NCBI GenBank assembly: GCA_026709985.1 | Contig: JAPORY010000051.1 | Location: 1 to 36,096, forward strand | DNA from: Aestuariivita sp. | GTDB taxonomy: Bacteria; Pseudomonadota; Alphaproteobacteria; Rhodobacterales; Rhodobacteraceae | DNA: 36,096 bases | Direction: 5' to 3' | Shown: in pieces, positions 17,994 through 29,150 of the stretch | Numbering within the stretch: the first letter of the stretch is position 1 | How the letters are laid out: each line of letters opens with the position of its first letter | Position numbers and translations under genes: made by a program | Notes under the pieces: generated by a model | What the model was told of the DNA's origin: nothing | What the model saw: only the letters and a program-made list of their open reading frames with translations | Database searches by the model: none

Positions 17994-18455
17994 TCACTGT
18001 TGCGTAGCGAAGATGAGTGCATCAATGATCTTCTTTGCGTCTTCAAGCCAACCCTTGATCTTGACCTCGCTAATGTCCGCGGTGTTGCCATGTGCAACTG
18101 AATTCCGTACAGAATACATTGACGCGAGCGCTTGCGCCTCTTTTTCGTGATTTTTCTTGAAATTATCGAAGTTACGCCCCCATTTGGAATCGAAGCGATA
18201 TAGCAGCTGGAGGATATTGTCACAATTATAGTTTCGTCCCCGAACAAGATGAGATCTCACGAATTTTAGAACGCTTGGGTGCGCACGATCACGAAGCCTT
18301 TCTAACAGCACAACTTCAACGGATCGCTCCACGAACCCACAAATTAACACAGCGCCGAAACACCTCAAATTGGACGCGACTTCAGCATCCTTGGTGCTGC
18401 AAGAAAGATCAATCTGCCTTTCCAAGACAGTAAGTCTGCTCTTAACTGCCAACAT
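17994..18455 (-). CDS. HEPN-domain nuclease-like protein (MAE_28990/MAE_18760-like)
   Basis: A 153-residue, mainly helical protein. RNSVAH (Arg117 to His122) is the Rx4-6H motif of HEPN RNases, in the usual place near the C-terminus after a long helix; R-N-polar-x-x-H is the active-site form. An N-terminal helical pair (LERQIDLS, FVERSVEVVLLERL) makes up the rest. Its ATG lies 3 bases after the stop of the DUF262 gene and has no ribosome-binding site of its own, so translation is probably coupled. DUF262 plus a HEPN protein is a recurrent defence-type pairing. The predicted role is an RNase released or directed on infection; this is inference. Confidence 0.8.
   Translation of the reverse strand: MLAVKSRLTVLERQIDLSCSTKDAEVASNLRCFGAVLICGFVERSVEVVLLERLRDRAHPSVLKFVRSHLVRGRNYNCDNILQLLYRFDSKWGRNFDNFKKNHEKEAQALASMYSVRNSVAHGNTADISEVKIKGWLEDAKKIIDALIFATQQ
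18283..18346. repeat. Exact 64-bp repeat, copy 2 (in intact HEPN gene)
   Basis: Identical to 17721-17784 and in the same orientation, 562 bases away. It lies in the N-terminal coding part of the intact HEPN gene. Confidence 0.85.
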
Positions 18456-18458
18456 CGC

Positions 18459-19571
18459 TTAAAGAGAGGAGAATGCGTCTCGGGCGAGTTCTACCCGAAT
18501 CCTTACTTTTTCTTCGTCAGCAGTTCCGCTTTCCCATCCCGAACGATAGCGATCAGAGGAAAGAAGTTCCTTGTAAGCCTTTGCTACGGCGTGGGCCTTC
18601 GGCGGTGGACCCGCGTCTTGCAGTCGCCGCGCCAGCGCAGACATCACCGACTCCAGCACCGCAGCATTGATCGTACGCACAGGTCGAAATGCTCGATTTT
18701 TCAGGGCTTCCCAACTCAAGGAACATACTTCCTCAAAAGTCGCCTTTAGAAACTGTAGTTTCTGAGTTGGCTCGCTGTTCATATCCTGTGTGAATTTTGT
18801 AAGGAAAGTTGCCATCGGTCTTTTGTAGTCATCGGGTCGCTCAAAGAAAGCGAGCACACGCGTTATGAGTTCCTGATCCTTTGCTCGTGCGCTGGGATTG
18901 CCGTATATGTTCCTCCAGTCGTTGTTGCGATTGAGTTCATCCGTGAGAGCAGTGAAAGGTCCCTCGGCGATGCAGTTTCGGATCTCTTGAGCAGATAGTC
19001 TTGCCCCGCCGCTATTTATCCTTTCAAAGACAAAATGTATGCTATCGATTGAGTCTTTTGGGCTTTCTTGGCTGAAAATGACAGCGTGCACGATTGAGTC
19101 ATCTAGGCGCAACTGGTCATCAAAATCAAGTTCATGGTAAGTAAGGCCATTCCATGGTTCTCGGACCCCTGCGAGTCGAAATTTCTTTTCTTTGAACATT
19201 TCTTGGTAGAAACCTTGGAGCGTTTTCAAACGTTGCTGACCATCAATTACAAGTTGTCTGCCATCTTCTGGTCGCTTGTACAAAAAAATACCCGGCACGG
19301 GTAAGCCCATAAGCAATGATTCAATGAATCTCGAAGAGTGTGTCAGATTCCAGACGAAACGCCTTTGAAATGAGGGAACAATGAACGCTTCCGTGTCCAT
19401 GCGCTTCACCAAAGAGTCTACGGTGTAATCAGCACCATAACTTCGAATGGAGTAAGGCTCCTTCAGAGTTGACTCGAGTTCGGTGTCATCGTCAATCCCC
19501 TCCCAGGATGAAATATCCTCGCCACTTACCGGGGTGACATCGTCAATTGATTTTTCTTGATCAGTGATCAT
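18459..19571 (-). CDS. DUF262-family protein (ParB/sulfiredoxin-like fold)
   Basis: A 370-residue cytoplasmic protein. The DUF262 signature is complete: FIVPSFQRRFVWN (63-75), LVIDGQQRLKTL (108-118, with the DGQQR nucleotide-site motif at 110-114) and FERINSGGARLSAQEIRNC (183-201). DUF262 is the N-terminal part of GmrS-type modification-dependent restriction enzymes and occurs alone in many defence loci. Here the DUF1524 HNH nuclease domain of GmrD is absent, so the adjacent HEPN protein may be the effector. The first 45 residues are acidic. It starts at the ATG at 19571. The two genes form an operon read leftward, opposite to the mdh operon. Confidence 0.88.
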   Translation of the reverse strand: MITDQEKSIDDVTPVSGEDISSWEGIDDDTELESTLKEPYSIRSYGADYTVDSLVKRMDTEAFIVPSFQRRFVWNLTHSSRFIESLLMGLPVPGIFLYKRPEDGRQLVIDGQQRLKTLQGFYQEMFKEKKFRLAGVREPWNGLTYHELDFDDQLRLDDSIVHAVIFSQESPKDSIDSIHFVFERINSGGARLSAQEIRNCIAEGPFTALTDELNRNNDWRNIYGNPSARAKDQELITRVLAFFERPDDYKRPMATFLTKFTQDMNSEPTQKLQFLKATFEEVCSLSWEALKNRAFRPVRTINAAVLESVMSALARRLQDAGPPPKAHAVAKAYKELLSSDRYRSGWESGTADEEKVRIRVELARDAFSSL

Positions 19572-20223
19572 TAGGCATCGTCCCTTCTTGTCTTCGTTGC
19601 GGCGTCTTTCGAGTGTGGTCCGATCAGGGGAGCTTTTTTGGCAACGAAATAAATGACATAGTTAACGGAAGAGATCATTGACAACTTCCAAAATCCCACA
19701 CCCAATTCAGCGAGCAAAAGGGAAATTATAGCAATGCCAAGCTATTAGACCTCAAGATTAGCACCATTATTGTTTCAATACAATTTCAAAGTTTGAAGCC
19801 CTTCGAAATCTATAGTCTACCTCTCGGTATCAGGCGAGAAGTTACACGCCGTTGTACGACCGAGGAACCTTTACCCAATATTGGCAACAACTAATCGTTC
19901 ACTGGTCGCTTTAACCGTTTTCGAGGTCTCTCGAAGATCGCTGGCGGCCTTCGAAGCATTTTAAAGTTCTAGGTTGCGGTGACTCTAATCGCCAATCGTT
20001 GAATCTTGACCAAGGGGTAAAATGCGGGTCTATTGAATCTGGCAGGCTTTGCGACCGCACGCTCGAGAATTGGGGCCAGTAGCCGCTTTAGTTTTTGCCT
20101 CCATGTATCGGTATCGCCCGCTCGCCGAGGAAGTGCTCAAGCAATTACTCAGGCACTTGCACTGCGAGATTATTCCCTTTAAGGCTTGCGAACAATTCAA
20201 TGAGACAAGGGGAGATGATTTAA
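19572..20223. other. 652-base spacer between divergent operons, no gene recognised
   Basis: It separates the DUF262-HEPN operon (-) from mdh (+). A frame open over 20049-20360 overlaps mdh and has no family features. TTGACC (20006-20011) with TATTGA (20031-20036), 19 bases apart, is a weak promoter candidate for the TCA operon, about 190 bases before mdh. Confidence 0.35.
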
Positions 20224-21186
<963 letters not shown>

Positions 21187-21262
21187 CCACCGCATTTTTC
21201 GGCAGACAATGAGGAACATTTCGCATGCATATGCTAATCTCGCGCCATATTGACCCCAAACG

Positions 21263-21304
21263 CTGGTGCCGGTTGTTTACTGATGTTCGAAATAAACGCA
21301 CCAG
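21263..21304 (+). other. Strong interrupted hairpin between mdh and sucC
   Basis: CTGGTGC (21263-21269) pairs with GCACCAG (21298-21304), and GTTTA (21275-21279) with TAAAC (21293-21297), giving 12 base pairs with a 5-base bulge and a 13-base loop. No T-run follows, so it is more likely an RNA processing or stability element than a terminator. It lies about 110 bases before sucC. Confidence 0.5.
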
Positions 21305-21415
21305 TCTGTGGTTGCGTGCTTACCGTCCCCACCTTGACGTTGCCAAATAGTCTATTCTCCTAGACTTAACACATAGCCTGTCGTCACCTCACCGATACAG
21401 CGAGATTGCAACCAA

Positions 21416-22609
21416 ATGAACATCCACGAATATCAAGCGAAGGCTTTGCTCCGCAGTTACGGTGCTCCCGTGTCCGATGGTCGTGTTGTGCTGAAAGCTG
21501 AAGACGCAAAGACGGCAGCAAGTGCACTGGACGGCCCGTTATGGGTGGTCAAGGCGCAAATTCATGCCGGCGGGCGCGGCAAGGGGACTTTTAAGGAAAT
21601 CGACGCCGGGACCGAGGGCGGCGTTCGCTTGACAAAATCTGTCGAGGAGGCGGCGGAAGAAGCACGCAAGATGTTAGGTCGAACCCTCGTCACGCATCAA
21701 ACGGGTGCCGCTGGTAAGCAAGTTAACCGAATCTATATCGAAGATGGCAGTCAGGTAGCGACCGAGATGTATCTGGCATTGCTGGTGGATCGCCAGTCTC
21801 GTCGAGTAACCTTTGTCTGTTCGACCGAAGGGGGAATGGATATTGAGGAGGTAGCCGAGCAATCACCAGAAAAAATCTTGTCTTTTGCTGTTGATCCAGC
21901 AACCGGATATCAGGCTTATCACGGTCGACGCATCGCCTTTATGCTGGGCTTACAGGGTAAGCAAATCAAGCAATGCGTGTCCCTGATGTCGACGCTGTAC
22001 GCTATGTTCACAGAACACGATATGGAGATGTTGGAGGTCAATCCGCTGATTGTGACGGACGGCGGTGATCTAAAATGCCTTGATGCCAAGATGAGTTTCG
22101 ATAGCAATGCGTTGTATCGTCATCCCGATATTGCTGAACTTCGTGATACGACTGAAGAGGATCCGAAGGAGCTAGAGGCCTCAAAGTATGATCTCAACTA
22201 TATTGCTCTTGATGGCGAAATCGGCTGCATGGTAAATGGCGCTGGATTGGCTATGGCGACGATGGATATTATCAAGCTCTACGGTTCTGAACCGGCAAAC
22301 TTTCTTGATGTCGGTGGCGGGGCGACTAAAGAAAAGGTGACGGAGGCGTTCAAGATCATCACCTCGGATCCAAATGTAAAAGGAATTTTGGTAAACATAT
22401 TTGGTGGCATTATGCGTTGTGACGTCATTGCCGCCGGTGTTGTCGACGCAGTTCGAGAGGTAGGTTTAGAGGTTCCTTTGGTTGTTCGTCTTGAGGGAAC
22501 GAATGTTGAGAAGGGTAAAGAAATTATCAATACTTCTGGCCTTGACGTTATTGCCGCAGATGACTTGCGCGATGGCGCCGAAAAAATTGTCGCAGCGGTG
22601 CGCTCTTAA
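21416..22609 (+). CDS. sucC: Succinyl-CoA synthetase (ADP-forming), beta subunit
   Basis: A 397-residue ATP-grasp protein, the usual length. With SucD it converts succinyl-CoA to succinate with formation of ATP or GTP. Visible family features: [19 protein letters not shown] at the start, [12 protein letters not shown] (nucleotide binding, about 46-57), the metal-binding segment [32 protein letters not shown], and [13 protein letters not shown] near the subunit interface. The start ATG lacks a clear ribosome-binding site. The sucD start follows after 148 bases without a gene, a longer gap than usual for this pair. Confidence 0.97.
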   Translation: MNIHEYQAKALLRSYGAPVSDGRVVLKAEDAKTAASALDGPLWVVKAQIHAGGRGKGTFKEIDAGTEGGVRLTKSVEEAAEEARKMLGRTLVTHQTGAAGKQVNRIYIEDGSQVATEMYLALLVDRQSRRVTFVCSTEGGMDIEEVAEQSPEKILSFAVDPATGYQAYHGRRIAFMLGLQGKQIKQCVSLMSTLYAMFTEHDMEMLEVNPLIVTDGGDLKCLDAKMSFDSNALYRHPDIAELRDTTEEDPKELEASKYDLNYIALDGEIGCMVNGAGLAMATMDIIKLYGSEPANFLDVGGGATKEKVTEAFKIITSDPNVKGILVNIFGGIMRCDVIAAGVVDAVREVGLEVPLVVRLEGTNVEKGKEIINTSGLDVIAADDLRDGAEKIVAAVRS

Positions 22610-22757
22610 GGCGCTGTTCCAAACGGCACGAAATACACGCGTGATGCAAAATCGACATATCCGATTCGTTATTGGCTTGGGACGCCGTCGAATACCGTTA
22701 TAGTGCTCCCTTGTTTTGAATGAAGGCGATCGGGTTTGGAGAAGGAAAAAACTGGGA

Positions 22758-23639
22758 ATGGCGATACTGATCGACGAGACCACACGAGTGATCTGCCAAG
22801 GTTTTACCGGCAGCCAAGGCACCTTTCATTCTGAGCAAGCAATCGCTTACGGAACCCGAATGGTCGGCGGCGTTACCCCTGGTAAAGGCGGGATGACCCA
22901 TCTTGATCTGCCGGTATTTAATTCAGTGCATGAGGCAAAAACAAAGACGGACGCTAATGCGAGCGTGATTTATGTTCCGCCGCCTTTCGCAGCAGACTCC
23001 ATTCTTGAAGCTATTGACGCAGAGATAGAAGTAATTGTGTGTATTACCGAGGGCATCCCGGTTCTCGACATGATGACAGTACAGCGGGCTCTTGAAGGGT
23101 CTTCCTCGCGACTCATCGGCCCTAATTGTCCTGGGGTAATTACGCCCGATGCGTGCAAAATCGGGATTATGCCGGGTCATATTCATAAGCGGGGCAAGGT
23201 CGGTGTTGTCTCACGCTCAGGGACTCTAACTTATGAGGCCGTAAAGCAAACGACGGATGTCGGTTTAGGCCAGTCAACCTGCGTCGGAATCGGCGGTGAT
23301 CCGATCAAAGGAACCGAGCATGTTGACGTCCTAGAGTGGTTTCTAGGTGATGATGAGACCGAAGCGATCATTATGATTGGCGAAATCGGCGGCTCAGCGG
23401 AAGAAGATGCTGCCGCGTTCTTGGCAGAAGAGAAGCGTAAGGGCCGATGGAAACCGACGGCGGGTTTTGTCGCTGGTCGCACGGCTCCGCCGGGGCGTCG
23501 AATGGGTCATGCTGGTGCAATCGTTGCGGGCGGCAAAGGTGGTGCTGAGGATAAAATCGAAGCGATGAAATCTGCGGGAATTGTCGTTGCTGAAAGCCCG
23601 GCAGCTCTTGGCGAAGCGGTTCTAGAAGCGATCGGATGA
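22758..23639 (+). CDS. sucD: Succinyl-CoA synthetase, alpha subunit
   Basis: A 293-residue protein that binds CoA and carries the phosphohistidine. [18 protein letters not shown] is the family start; an upstream in-frame TTG would add 14 residues and was rejected. CoA-binding [13 protein letters not shown] (15-27), [11 protein letters not shown] (120-130), and the active-site His251 in [10 protein letters not shown] are present. GGAGAAGG lies about 15 bases before the ATG. It works as a heterodimer or heterotetramer with SucC. Confidence 0.97.
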   Translation: MAILIDETTRVICQGFTGSQGTFHSEQAIAYGTRMVGGVTPGKGGMTHLDLPVFNSVHEAKTKTDANASVIYVPPPFAADSILEAIDAEIEVIVCITEGIPVLDMMTVQRALEGSSSRLIGPNCPGVITPDACKIGIMPGHIHKRGKVGVVSRSGTLTYEAVKQTTDVGLGQSTCVGIGGDPIKGTEHVDVLEWFLGDDETEAIIMIGEIGGSAEEDAAAFLAEEKRKGRWKPTAGFVAGRTAPPGRRMGHAGAIVAGGKGGAEDKIEAMKSAGIVVAESPAALGEAVLEAIG

Positions 23640-23925
23640 TTGGGTAATTTACCTATGGTCAGAATACCTAAATCACTGACACGATCGTCAGTTCTGCACC
23701 TTCCGATGTCTGAACATTTTTGTCCAGTTTGGAATTTTAGGTCCAAACCCGCGAAACTCCCGTTCGGTTTGAGAGCACTGTCATCGTTAGTATCCCAATT
23801 ATCGAAGAGCTACGGATGGCGGCGGCAATAATTGAAGTGCATGAGAGATTTGGTCGGCCGAACCGCGTTCGTGCCACAACTTAATCAGATAGAATTGGGA
23901 TGCGCTAACCAAAAATTGGAGTATC

Positions 23926-26883
23926 GTGGTGACAGACCAAACCTCAACGTCCAGACATCGGAGTTCACCTTTTCTTCAAGCGGGCAATGCACGCTATCTT
24001 GACGAGATGTATGCCCGTTACCAAGCCAACCCCGCTGCACTTGATGCTGAATGGGCCGATTTTTTTCAACAATTCGCAGACGGTTCAGACGCAGCCAAAC
24101 AACCGTGCGCATTCCCTTCTTGGGCCCGCAAAGACTGGCCACCCACGCCCTCAGATGATCTAACACAAGCGCTAACCGGAGAGTGGGTTGAAGCTGCGGC
24201 AGAAGTATCAGACGCTGGCCCAAAAATAAAAGCTAAAGCGCAAGCGGCAGGCGTTGAGTTGTCAGACTCGGCCGTTCGTCGTTCGGTTTTGGACTCGGTT
24301 CGTGCACTTATGCTTATTCGAGCCTATCGGATTCGTGGTCACCTCATTGCTGACCTTGATCCTCTTGGCAGTCGTGAACCTACGGCTCACCCCGAACTTG
24401 ATCCAAAGACTTATGGATTCTCTGAAGTGGATATGGATCGTCTGATCTTTATCGACAATGTCTTGGGTCTGCAGATTGCCAGCATGCGGCAAATTATGGA
24501 ATTGGTGAAGCGCACCTATTGCGGTACTTTTGCGTTACAATACATGCATATCTCGAGCCCGGAGGAGTCAGCTTGGCTCAAGGCGCGGATTGAAGGGTAC
24601 GGTAAGGAAATCGTTTTCACTCAAAGAGGTCGGCGGGCCATTCTCAGCAAGCTGATTCAAGCGGAAGGTTTCGAGAAGTTTCTTCATGTCAAATACATGG
24701 GTACTAAGCGCTTTGGTTTAGATGGCGGCGAGAGCCTTATTCCGGCGATGGAGCAGATCATCAAACGAGGCGGTGCGCTTGGATTGAAGGAAGTGGTGAT
24801 TGGCATGCCCCACCGCGGACGGCTTAACATTTTGGCTAATGTGATGAGCAAGCCTTACCGCGCAATTTTTAACGAGTTTCAAGGTGGTAGTTTTAAGCCC
24901 GAAGATGTCGAAGGCTCGGGCGATGTTAAGTATCATTTGGGTGCCTCATCTGATCGAGAATTCGACGGTAATAAGGTACATTTATCGCTCACGGCAAATC
25001 CCTCCCATCTTGAAGCGGTCAATCCAGTCGTTCTTGGCAAGGTTCGAGCCAAGCAGGACCAGCTTGGTGATGATGAGCGTGTCGCGGTAATGGGTATTTT
25101 GCTACACGGTGATGCGGCTTTTGCGGGGCAAGGTGTTGTTGCCGAGGGATTTGGTTTGTCGGGTTTGCGCGGTCATCGCACCGGTGGGACGATGCACATC
25201 ATTATTAATAATCAAATCGGATTTACCACCGCACCGCATTTTTCGCGCTCATCCCCTTATCCCACTGACATTGCGTTGATGGTTGAAGCGCCGATATTTC
25301 ATGTGAACGGGGATGATCCTGAGGCGGTCGTTCATGCAGCGAGGGTCGCGACTGAATTCCGCCAAAAGTTCCACAAGGACGTCGTCATTGATATCTTTTG
25401 TTATCGTCGGTTTGGGCACAATGAGGGCGATGAGCCGATGTTTACGAACCCAATCATGTACAAGAAAATCAAGCATCACAAATCGACCTTGGAAATTTAT
25501 GCTGATCGTTTGATTAAAGACGGATTGGTTCCGACGAATGAAGTTGCACGAGAGAAAGAAGAATTACAGGAGACTTTGAACGCTGAATTCGAGGCGGGGC
25601 GGCACTACAAGCCGAATAAAGCGGATTGGCTTGACGGCCGTTGGTCGCACATAGAACGGAACAGGGACAGTTATTCACGCGGTCACACGGCGATTACTGA
25701 AGAAACCTTGCAAGAAGTCGGTCGGGCACTCACTGAGGTTTCTGATCACTTTCCGTTGCACAAGACGTTGCGTCGGTTGTTGGCAAATAAGCGTGAGATG
25801 TTTTTGAGCGGAAGAAATTTCGACTGGGCGACTGCCGAAGCGTTAGCCTTTGGCACGCTGTTGGCAGAGCACTATCCCGTTCGACTAACGGGGCAGGACT
25901 CGACCCGTGGGACCTTCTCGCAGCGACATTCTGGGTTTGTTAATCAGGAAACTGAGAAACGATATTTTCCGTTGAACCACATTCGAGAGGGTCAGGCGCA
26001 TTTTGAGGTTATTGACTCGATGCTCTCAGAGTTTGCGGTTTTGGGATTTGAGTATGGGTACTCGTTGGCAGAGCCGAATGCCTTGGTGATTTGGGAAGCA
26101 CAGTTTGGCGATTTTGCGAATGGTGCTCAAATTATGTTTGATCAATTTATTTCATCGGGCGAGAGCAAATGGTTAAGAATGTCTGGCTTGGTTTGTTTGC
26201 TGCCGCACGGTTTAGAGGGCCAAGGGCCAGAGCATTCGTCGGCTCGACTAGAGCGGTTCTTGCAGCTTTGTGGTCACGATAATTGGATTGTTGCCAATTG
26301 TACGACGCCAGCGAATTATTTTCATATCTTGCGACGACAGGTTCATCGGGCGTTTCGTAAGCCGCTGATTTTAATGACGCCGAAGTCGTTGCTTCGTCAT
26401 AAAATGGCCGTTTCGGAGGCCGAGGGCTTCACCATTGGGTCCTCTTTTCATCGCGTGCTTTGGGATGATGCTGAGAAGGGCAATTCCGACACCGCGTTAA
26501 AGCCTGATAGTAAGATTCGGCGGGTAGTGATGTGTTCTGGCAAAGTTTATTTTGATCTACTAGAAGAGCGCGATGCTCGCGAGATTGACGACATTTACTT
26601 GTTGCGTCTTGAGCAACTTTATCCTTTCCCGGCGCTTAGTATGGTGAAGGAACTGAAGCGTTTCCCCGAGGCTGAGATGGTTTGGTGTCAAGAGGAACCC
26701 CGAAATCAGGGGGCTTGGAGCTTTATTGATCCGAACCTTGAGTGGGCTTTGAACCGAGTGAATGCTCGACAAAAGCGGGCAACTTATGTCGGTCGTGGTG
26801 CCTCGGCGTCGCCGGCAAGCGGCCTAGCGTCACAACATAAAGAGCAGCAGATCAAGCTGGTTGATCAAGCACTTACGATTTGA
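23926..26883 (+). CDS. sucA: 2-oxoglutarate dehydrogenase E1 component
   Basis: A 985-residue ThDP enzyme that decarboxylates 2-oxoglutarate and passes succinyl to the lipoyl groups of SucB. It starts with the E1o tail that docks to E2 ([17 protein letters not shown]), then [38 protein letters not shown] (ThDP/Mg region), NNQIGFTT, and in the C-terminal half [18 protein letters not shown]. Two GTG codons in tandem (23926 and 23929) could start it; GGAG at 23918-23921 sits 4 or 7 bases upstream, so 23929 is equally likely. The 286-base gap after sucD holds a 6-bp hairpin (TTTGGA at 23728, TCCAAA at 23742) and no gene. Confidence 0.97.
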   Translation: MVTDQTSTSRHRSSPFLQAGNARYLDEMYARYQANPAALDAEWADFFQQFADGSDAAKQPCAFPSWARKDWPPTPSDDLTQALTGEWVEAAAEVSDAGPKIKAKAQAAGVELSDSAVRRSVLDSVRALMLIRAYRIRGHLIADLDPLGSREPTAHPELDPKTYGFSEVDMDRLIFIDNVLGLQIASMRQIMELVKRTYCGTFALQYMHISSPEESAWLKARIEGYGKEIVFTQRGRRAILSKLIQAEGFEKFLHVKYMGTKRFGLDGGESLIPAMEQIIKRGGALGLKEVVIGMPHRGRLNILANVMSKPYRAIFNEFQGGSFKPEDVEGSGDVKYHLGASSDREFDGNKVHLSLTANPSHLEAVNPVVLGKVRAKQDQLGDDERVAVMGILLHGDAAFAGQGVVAEGFGLSGLRGHRTGGTMHIIINNQIGFTTAPHFSRSSPYPTDIALMVEAPIFHVNGDDPEAVVHAARVATEFRQKFHKDVVIDIFCYRRFGHNEGDEPMFTNPIMYKKIKHHKSTLEIYADRLIKDGLVPTNEVAREKEELQETLNAEFEAGRHYKPNKADWLDGRWSHIERNRDSYSRGHTAITEETLQEVGRALTEVSDHFPLHKTLRRLLANKREMFLSGRNFDWATAEALAFGTLLAEHYPVRLTGQDSTRGTFSQRHSGFVNQETEKRYFPLNHIREGQAHFEVIDSMLSEFAVLGFEYGYSLAEPNALVIWEAQFGDFANGAQIMFDQFISSGESKWLRMSGLVCLLPHGLEGQGPEHSSARLERFLQLCGHDNWIVANCTTPANYFHILRRQVHRAFRKPLILMTPKSLLRHKMAVSEAEGFTIGSSFHRVLWDDAEKGNSDTALKPDSKIRRVVMCSGKVYFDLLEERDAREIDDIYLLRLEQLYPFPALSMVKELKRFPEAEMVWCQEEPRNQGAWSFIDPNLEWALNRVNARQKRATYVGRGASASPASGLASQHKEQQIKLVDQALTI

Positions 26884-26896
26884 GGGTAGAAGATTC

Positions 26897-28402
26897 ATGA
26901 CTATTGAAGTTCGGGTTCCCACTTTAGGTGAGTCGGTAACGGAAGCGACGGTTGCCAATTGGTACAAGAAGCCGGGCGATGCTGTGGCTGCTGACGAGAT
27001 GTTATGTGAACTCGAGACAGATAAAGTTACGATTGAAGTACCGGCGCCGACGGCTGGGACACTTGGCGACATTATCGCTTCCGCCGGAGAAACTGTCGGC
27101 GTTGACGCGTTATTGACGACTATTGCCGCATCGGCAGGGGACGCAGAGGCTGCGGCATCCGCGCCGGCACCCGCCAAAACAAGCGCCGATGAGCCCTCCT
27201 CTGAGGAAGGGCGCAAGATTGATGTGATGGTCCCAACGCTAGGGGAGAGTGTTACCGAAGCGACGGTGTCGACTTGGTCTAAGGCGGTTGGTGAGCCGGT
27301 TTCTCAAGATGAAGTATTATGTGAGTTAGAGACTGATAAGGTATCAATTGAGGTTGCGGCGCCGTCTTCGGGGATACTGGAGTCGATTCATGCTGCAGAA
27401 GGTACGACGGTGGAGGTGTCGGCGCGACTAGCAGTGATTCAGGTTGGTGATGTTAAGGAGGCCCCAAAGACTGTTGCGGGGGATGATAGCCCTTCAAAGG
27501 CGAGCAACAATGCGAATGGTAAGAGAGATGCACCTTCGGCCCGAAAAGCGATGCAGGAGGCTGGTCTATCACGTGAGCAGGTTCAAGGTAGTGGTCGCGA
27601 TGGGCGTATCATGAAGTCCGATGTTTTGGCGGCTGTCGCTGACACGGGTCAATCCTCGGCGGCGGTGAGTTCTCAGCCGCAAGCGTCGCTTAGCCAAGAT
27701 TCGGGACGCGAGGAGCGCGTGGCGATGACTCGCATTCGGCAGACGATTGCCAAACGGCTAAAGGACGCACAGAACACTGCCGCGATTCTTACGACCTTTA
27801 ACGAAGTCGATATGGGCGAGGTGATGGCCTTGCGCAATCAATATAAGGATGAGTTTGAGAAAAAGCATGGGGTAAGGCTCGGCTTTATGTCGTTTTTCAC
27901 CAAGGCGTGTTGTCATGCTTTACGGGAGGTCCCCGAGGTCAACGCCGAGATTGCCGGGACGGACATTGTATACAAGAACTATGTTCACATGGGGATTGCA
28001 GCGGGCACGCCGCAGGGTTTGGTTGTGCCGGTAATTCGCGATGCTGATTCATTAAGTTTTTCTGAGATTGAGAAGCAGGTTGCTGCAAAGGGCAAATTGG
28101 CTCGTGATGGAAAGTTGTCGATGGCGGATATGCAGGGAGGAACTTTTACCATATCGAATGGCGGTGTTTATGGCTCTCTGATGTCGGCCCCGATTTTAAA
28201 TCCGCCGCAGTCTGGAATTCTGGGTATGCACAAGATTCAGGAGCGACCCATGGTCATTGCTGGAGAGATTAAGATACGGCCGATGATGTATTTAGCGTTG
28301 AGTTATGATCATCGTATCGTCGACGGCAAAGGCGCGGTTACTTTTCTCGTTCGGGTCAAGGAAGTTCTGGAGGACCCGCGGCGGCTATTGATGGATTTGT
28401 GA
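26897..28402 (+). CDS. sucB: 2-oxoglutarate dehydrogenase E2 component with two lipoyl domains
   Basis: A 501-residue dihydrolipoyllysine succinyltransferase. Two complete lipoyl domains stand in tandem, each with ELETDKV and its target lysine (Lys43 and Lys148), joined by an Ala/Pro-rich linker. A peripheral-subunit-binding domain follows (about 211-247, [13 protein letters not shown] and GSGRDGRI), then the acyltransferase core ending in SYDHRIVDG with the catalytic His472 and Asp476. Most SucB proteins have one lipoyl domain and about 400 residues; two-domain forms occur in some Alphaproteobacteria, such as Rhodobacterales. The start ATG lies 14 bases after the sucA stop. The E3 gene lpd, often next, is absent. 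Confidence 0.96.
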   Translation: MTIEVRVPTLGESVTEATVANWYKKPGDAVAADEMLCELETDKVTIEVPAPTAGTLGDIIASAGETVGVDALLTTIAASAGDAEAAASAPAPAKTSADEPSSEEGRKIDVMVPTLGESVTEATVSTWSKAVGEPVSQDEVLCELETDKVSIEVAAPSSGILESIHAAEGTTVEVSARLAVIQVGDVKEAPKTVAGDDSPSKASNNANGKRDAPSARKAMQEAGLSREQVQGSGRDGRIMKSDVLAAVADTGQSSAAVSSQPQASLSQDSGREERVAMTRIRQTIAKRLKDAQNTAAILTTFNEVDMGEVMALRNQYKDEFEKKHGVRLGFMSFFTKACCHALREVPEVNAEIAGTDIVYKNYVHMGIAAGTPQGLVVPVIRDADSLSFSEIEKQVAAKGKLARDGKLSMADMQGGTFTISNGGVYGSLMSAPILNPPQSGILGMHKIQERPMVIAGEIKIRPMMYLALSYDHRIVDGKGAVTFLVRVKEVLEDPRRLLMDL

Positions 28403-28548
28403 GGTTGTGTTGAGGTCACGATTGTCGCAGGAAAGTACGCGATCAACCCCTTAGGGTCACACGATATGTCGGCTGCACCCGTCGAGCGTTGAGCAGTTGA
28501 GCACTGGATTGCTTTACAGAATGCGTAACAGAGTCTACAGTCGGCCGC

Positions 28549-28734
28549 ATGATCCGAAGTTTCAAAGATCGGGCGACGCTCGTTGACATAGCCGCGCTAC
28601 CGAGCAATCGGCTGGAAACGCTGCGGGGCGACCGTGCCGGTCAGCACAGCATTCGGATCAATGTGCGGTGGCGCGTCTGCTTCCGTTGGACGGAGGACAA
28701 GCCGTGCGCCGTGGAGATCGTCGATTATCACTGA
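28549..28734 (+). pseudogene. higB: HigB-type toxin with internal deletion
   Basis: 61 codons. The first ten residues (MIRSFKDRAT) and the last 45 or so (ALPSNRLETLRGDRAGQHS, then IRINVRWRVCFRW and VEIVDYH) match HigB/RelE-superfamily mRNA interferases, which run to about 92 residues. About 30 residues between them, a helical pair of the normal fold, are missing, and the reading frame is kept. The toxin probably does not fold properly. The antitoxin gene starts 11 bases later. The segment is visibly GC-richer than the flanking sucB and the AT-rich stretch that follows, which suggests transfer. Confidence 0.7.
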
Positions 28735-28745
28735 GGGCGACTGAC

Positions 28746-29052
28746 ATGAACGTGAAGAACGGAATGAGGCCGGTACATCCGGGCGAGATCTTGCGCGACG
28801 AGCTCGACGAGTTGGGGCTATCCGCCAATGCATTGTCGAAGGCGTTGAGCGTACCAGTGAACCGGGTGACGATGATTCTGAACGGCCAGCGGGGCGTCAG
28901 CGCCGACACGGCGCTGCGGCTCGCGCGCTATTTCGGGACGACGCCGCAACTCTGGATGAACTTGCAGAAGACCTGGGAGCTTCGCCAAGCGGGAGGTTGT
29001 GGCTGGCCGCGAGATCGATGAGAGGGTGACGCCACGCCAGTCAGCGGCGTAA
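28746..29052 (+). pseudogene. higA: HigA-type Xre antitoxin, frameshifted near its end
   Basis: The frame from the ATG at 28746 gives 91 residues with a normal HigA HTH: MRPVHPGEILRDELDELGL, ALSVPVNRVTMILNGQRGV, and LARYFGTTPQLWMNLQ. The last residues (GGCGWPRDR) are unlike the family. If one G of the run at about 28991-28993 is skipped, the frame instead reads LRQAEVVAGREIDERVTPRQ and ends at 29050-29052, which is the usual C-terminus. The HTH is intact, so the protein may still bind DNA. GAGGG lies 8-12 bases before the start. Confidence 0.7.
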
Positions 29053-29066
29053 GGGCACGGTAGTCC

Positions 29067-29150
29067 ATGCCCGTGCCAGACTTTCAGTCGCTGATGCTTC
29101 CTGCGCCCAAGGCTTTCGCCGGCGGTGGGGAAAGCTGGAGTTGTTGGTGA
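29067..29150 (+). pseudogene. Scrap of an Mrr-like restriction enzyme N-terminus
   Basis: The 27-codon frame MPVPDFQSLMLPAPKAFAGG resembles the N-terminal winged-helix start of Mrr-type restriction endonucleases, then runs into a stop. No further Mrr domain was seen downstream. It begins 15 bases after the extended higA frame. The match is short, so this is tentative. Confidence 0.35.

Noticed and set aside
17721-18346. Repeat pair as a possible CRISPR or mobile-element repeat
   Set aside because: Only two copies, both inside homologous coding sequence; explained by gene duplication.
18473-18670. 65-codon + strand frame in DUF262
   Set aside because: It lies antisense inside a well-supported gene.
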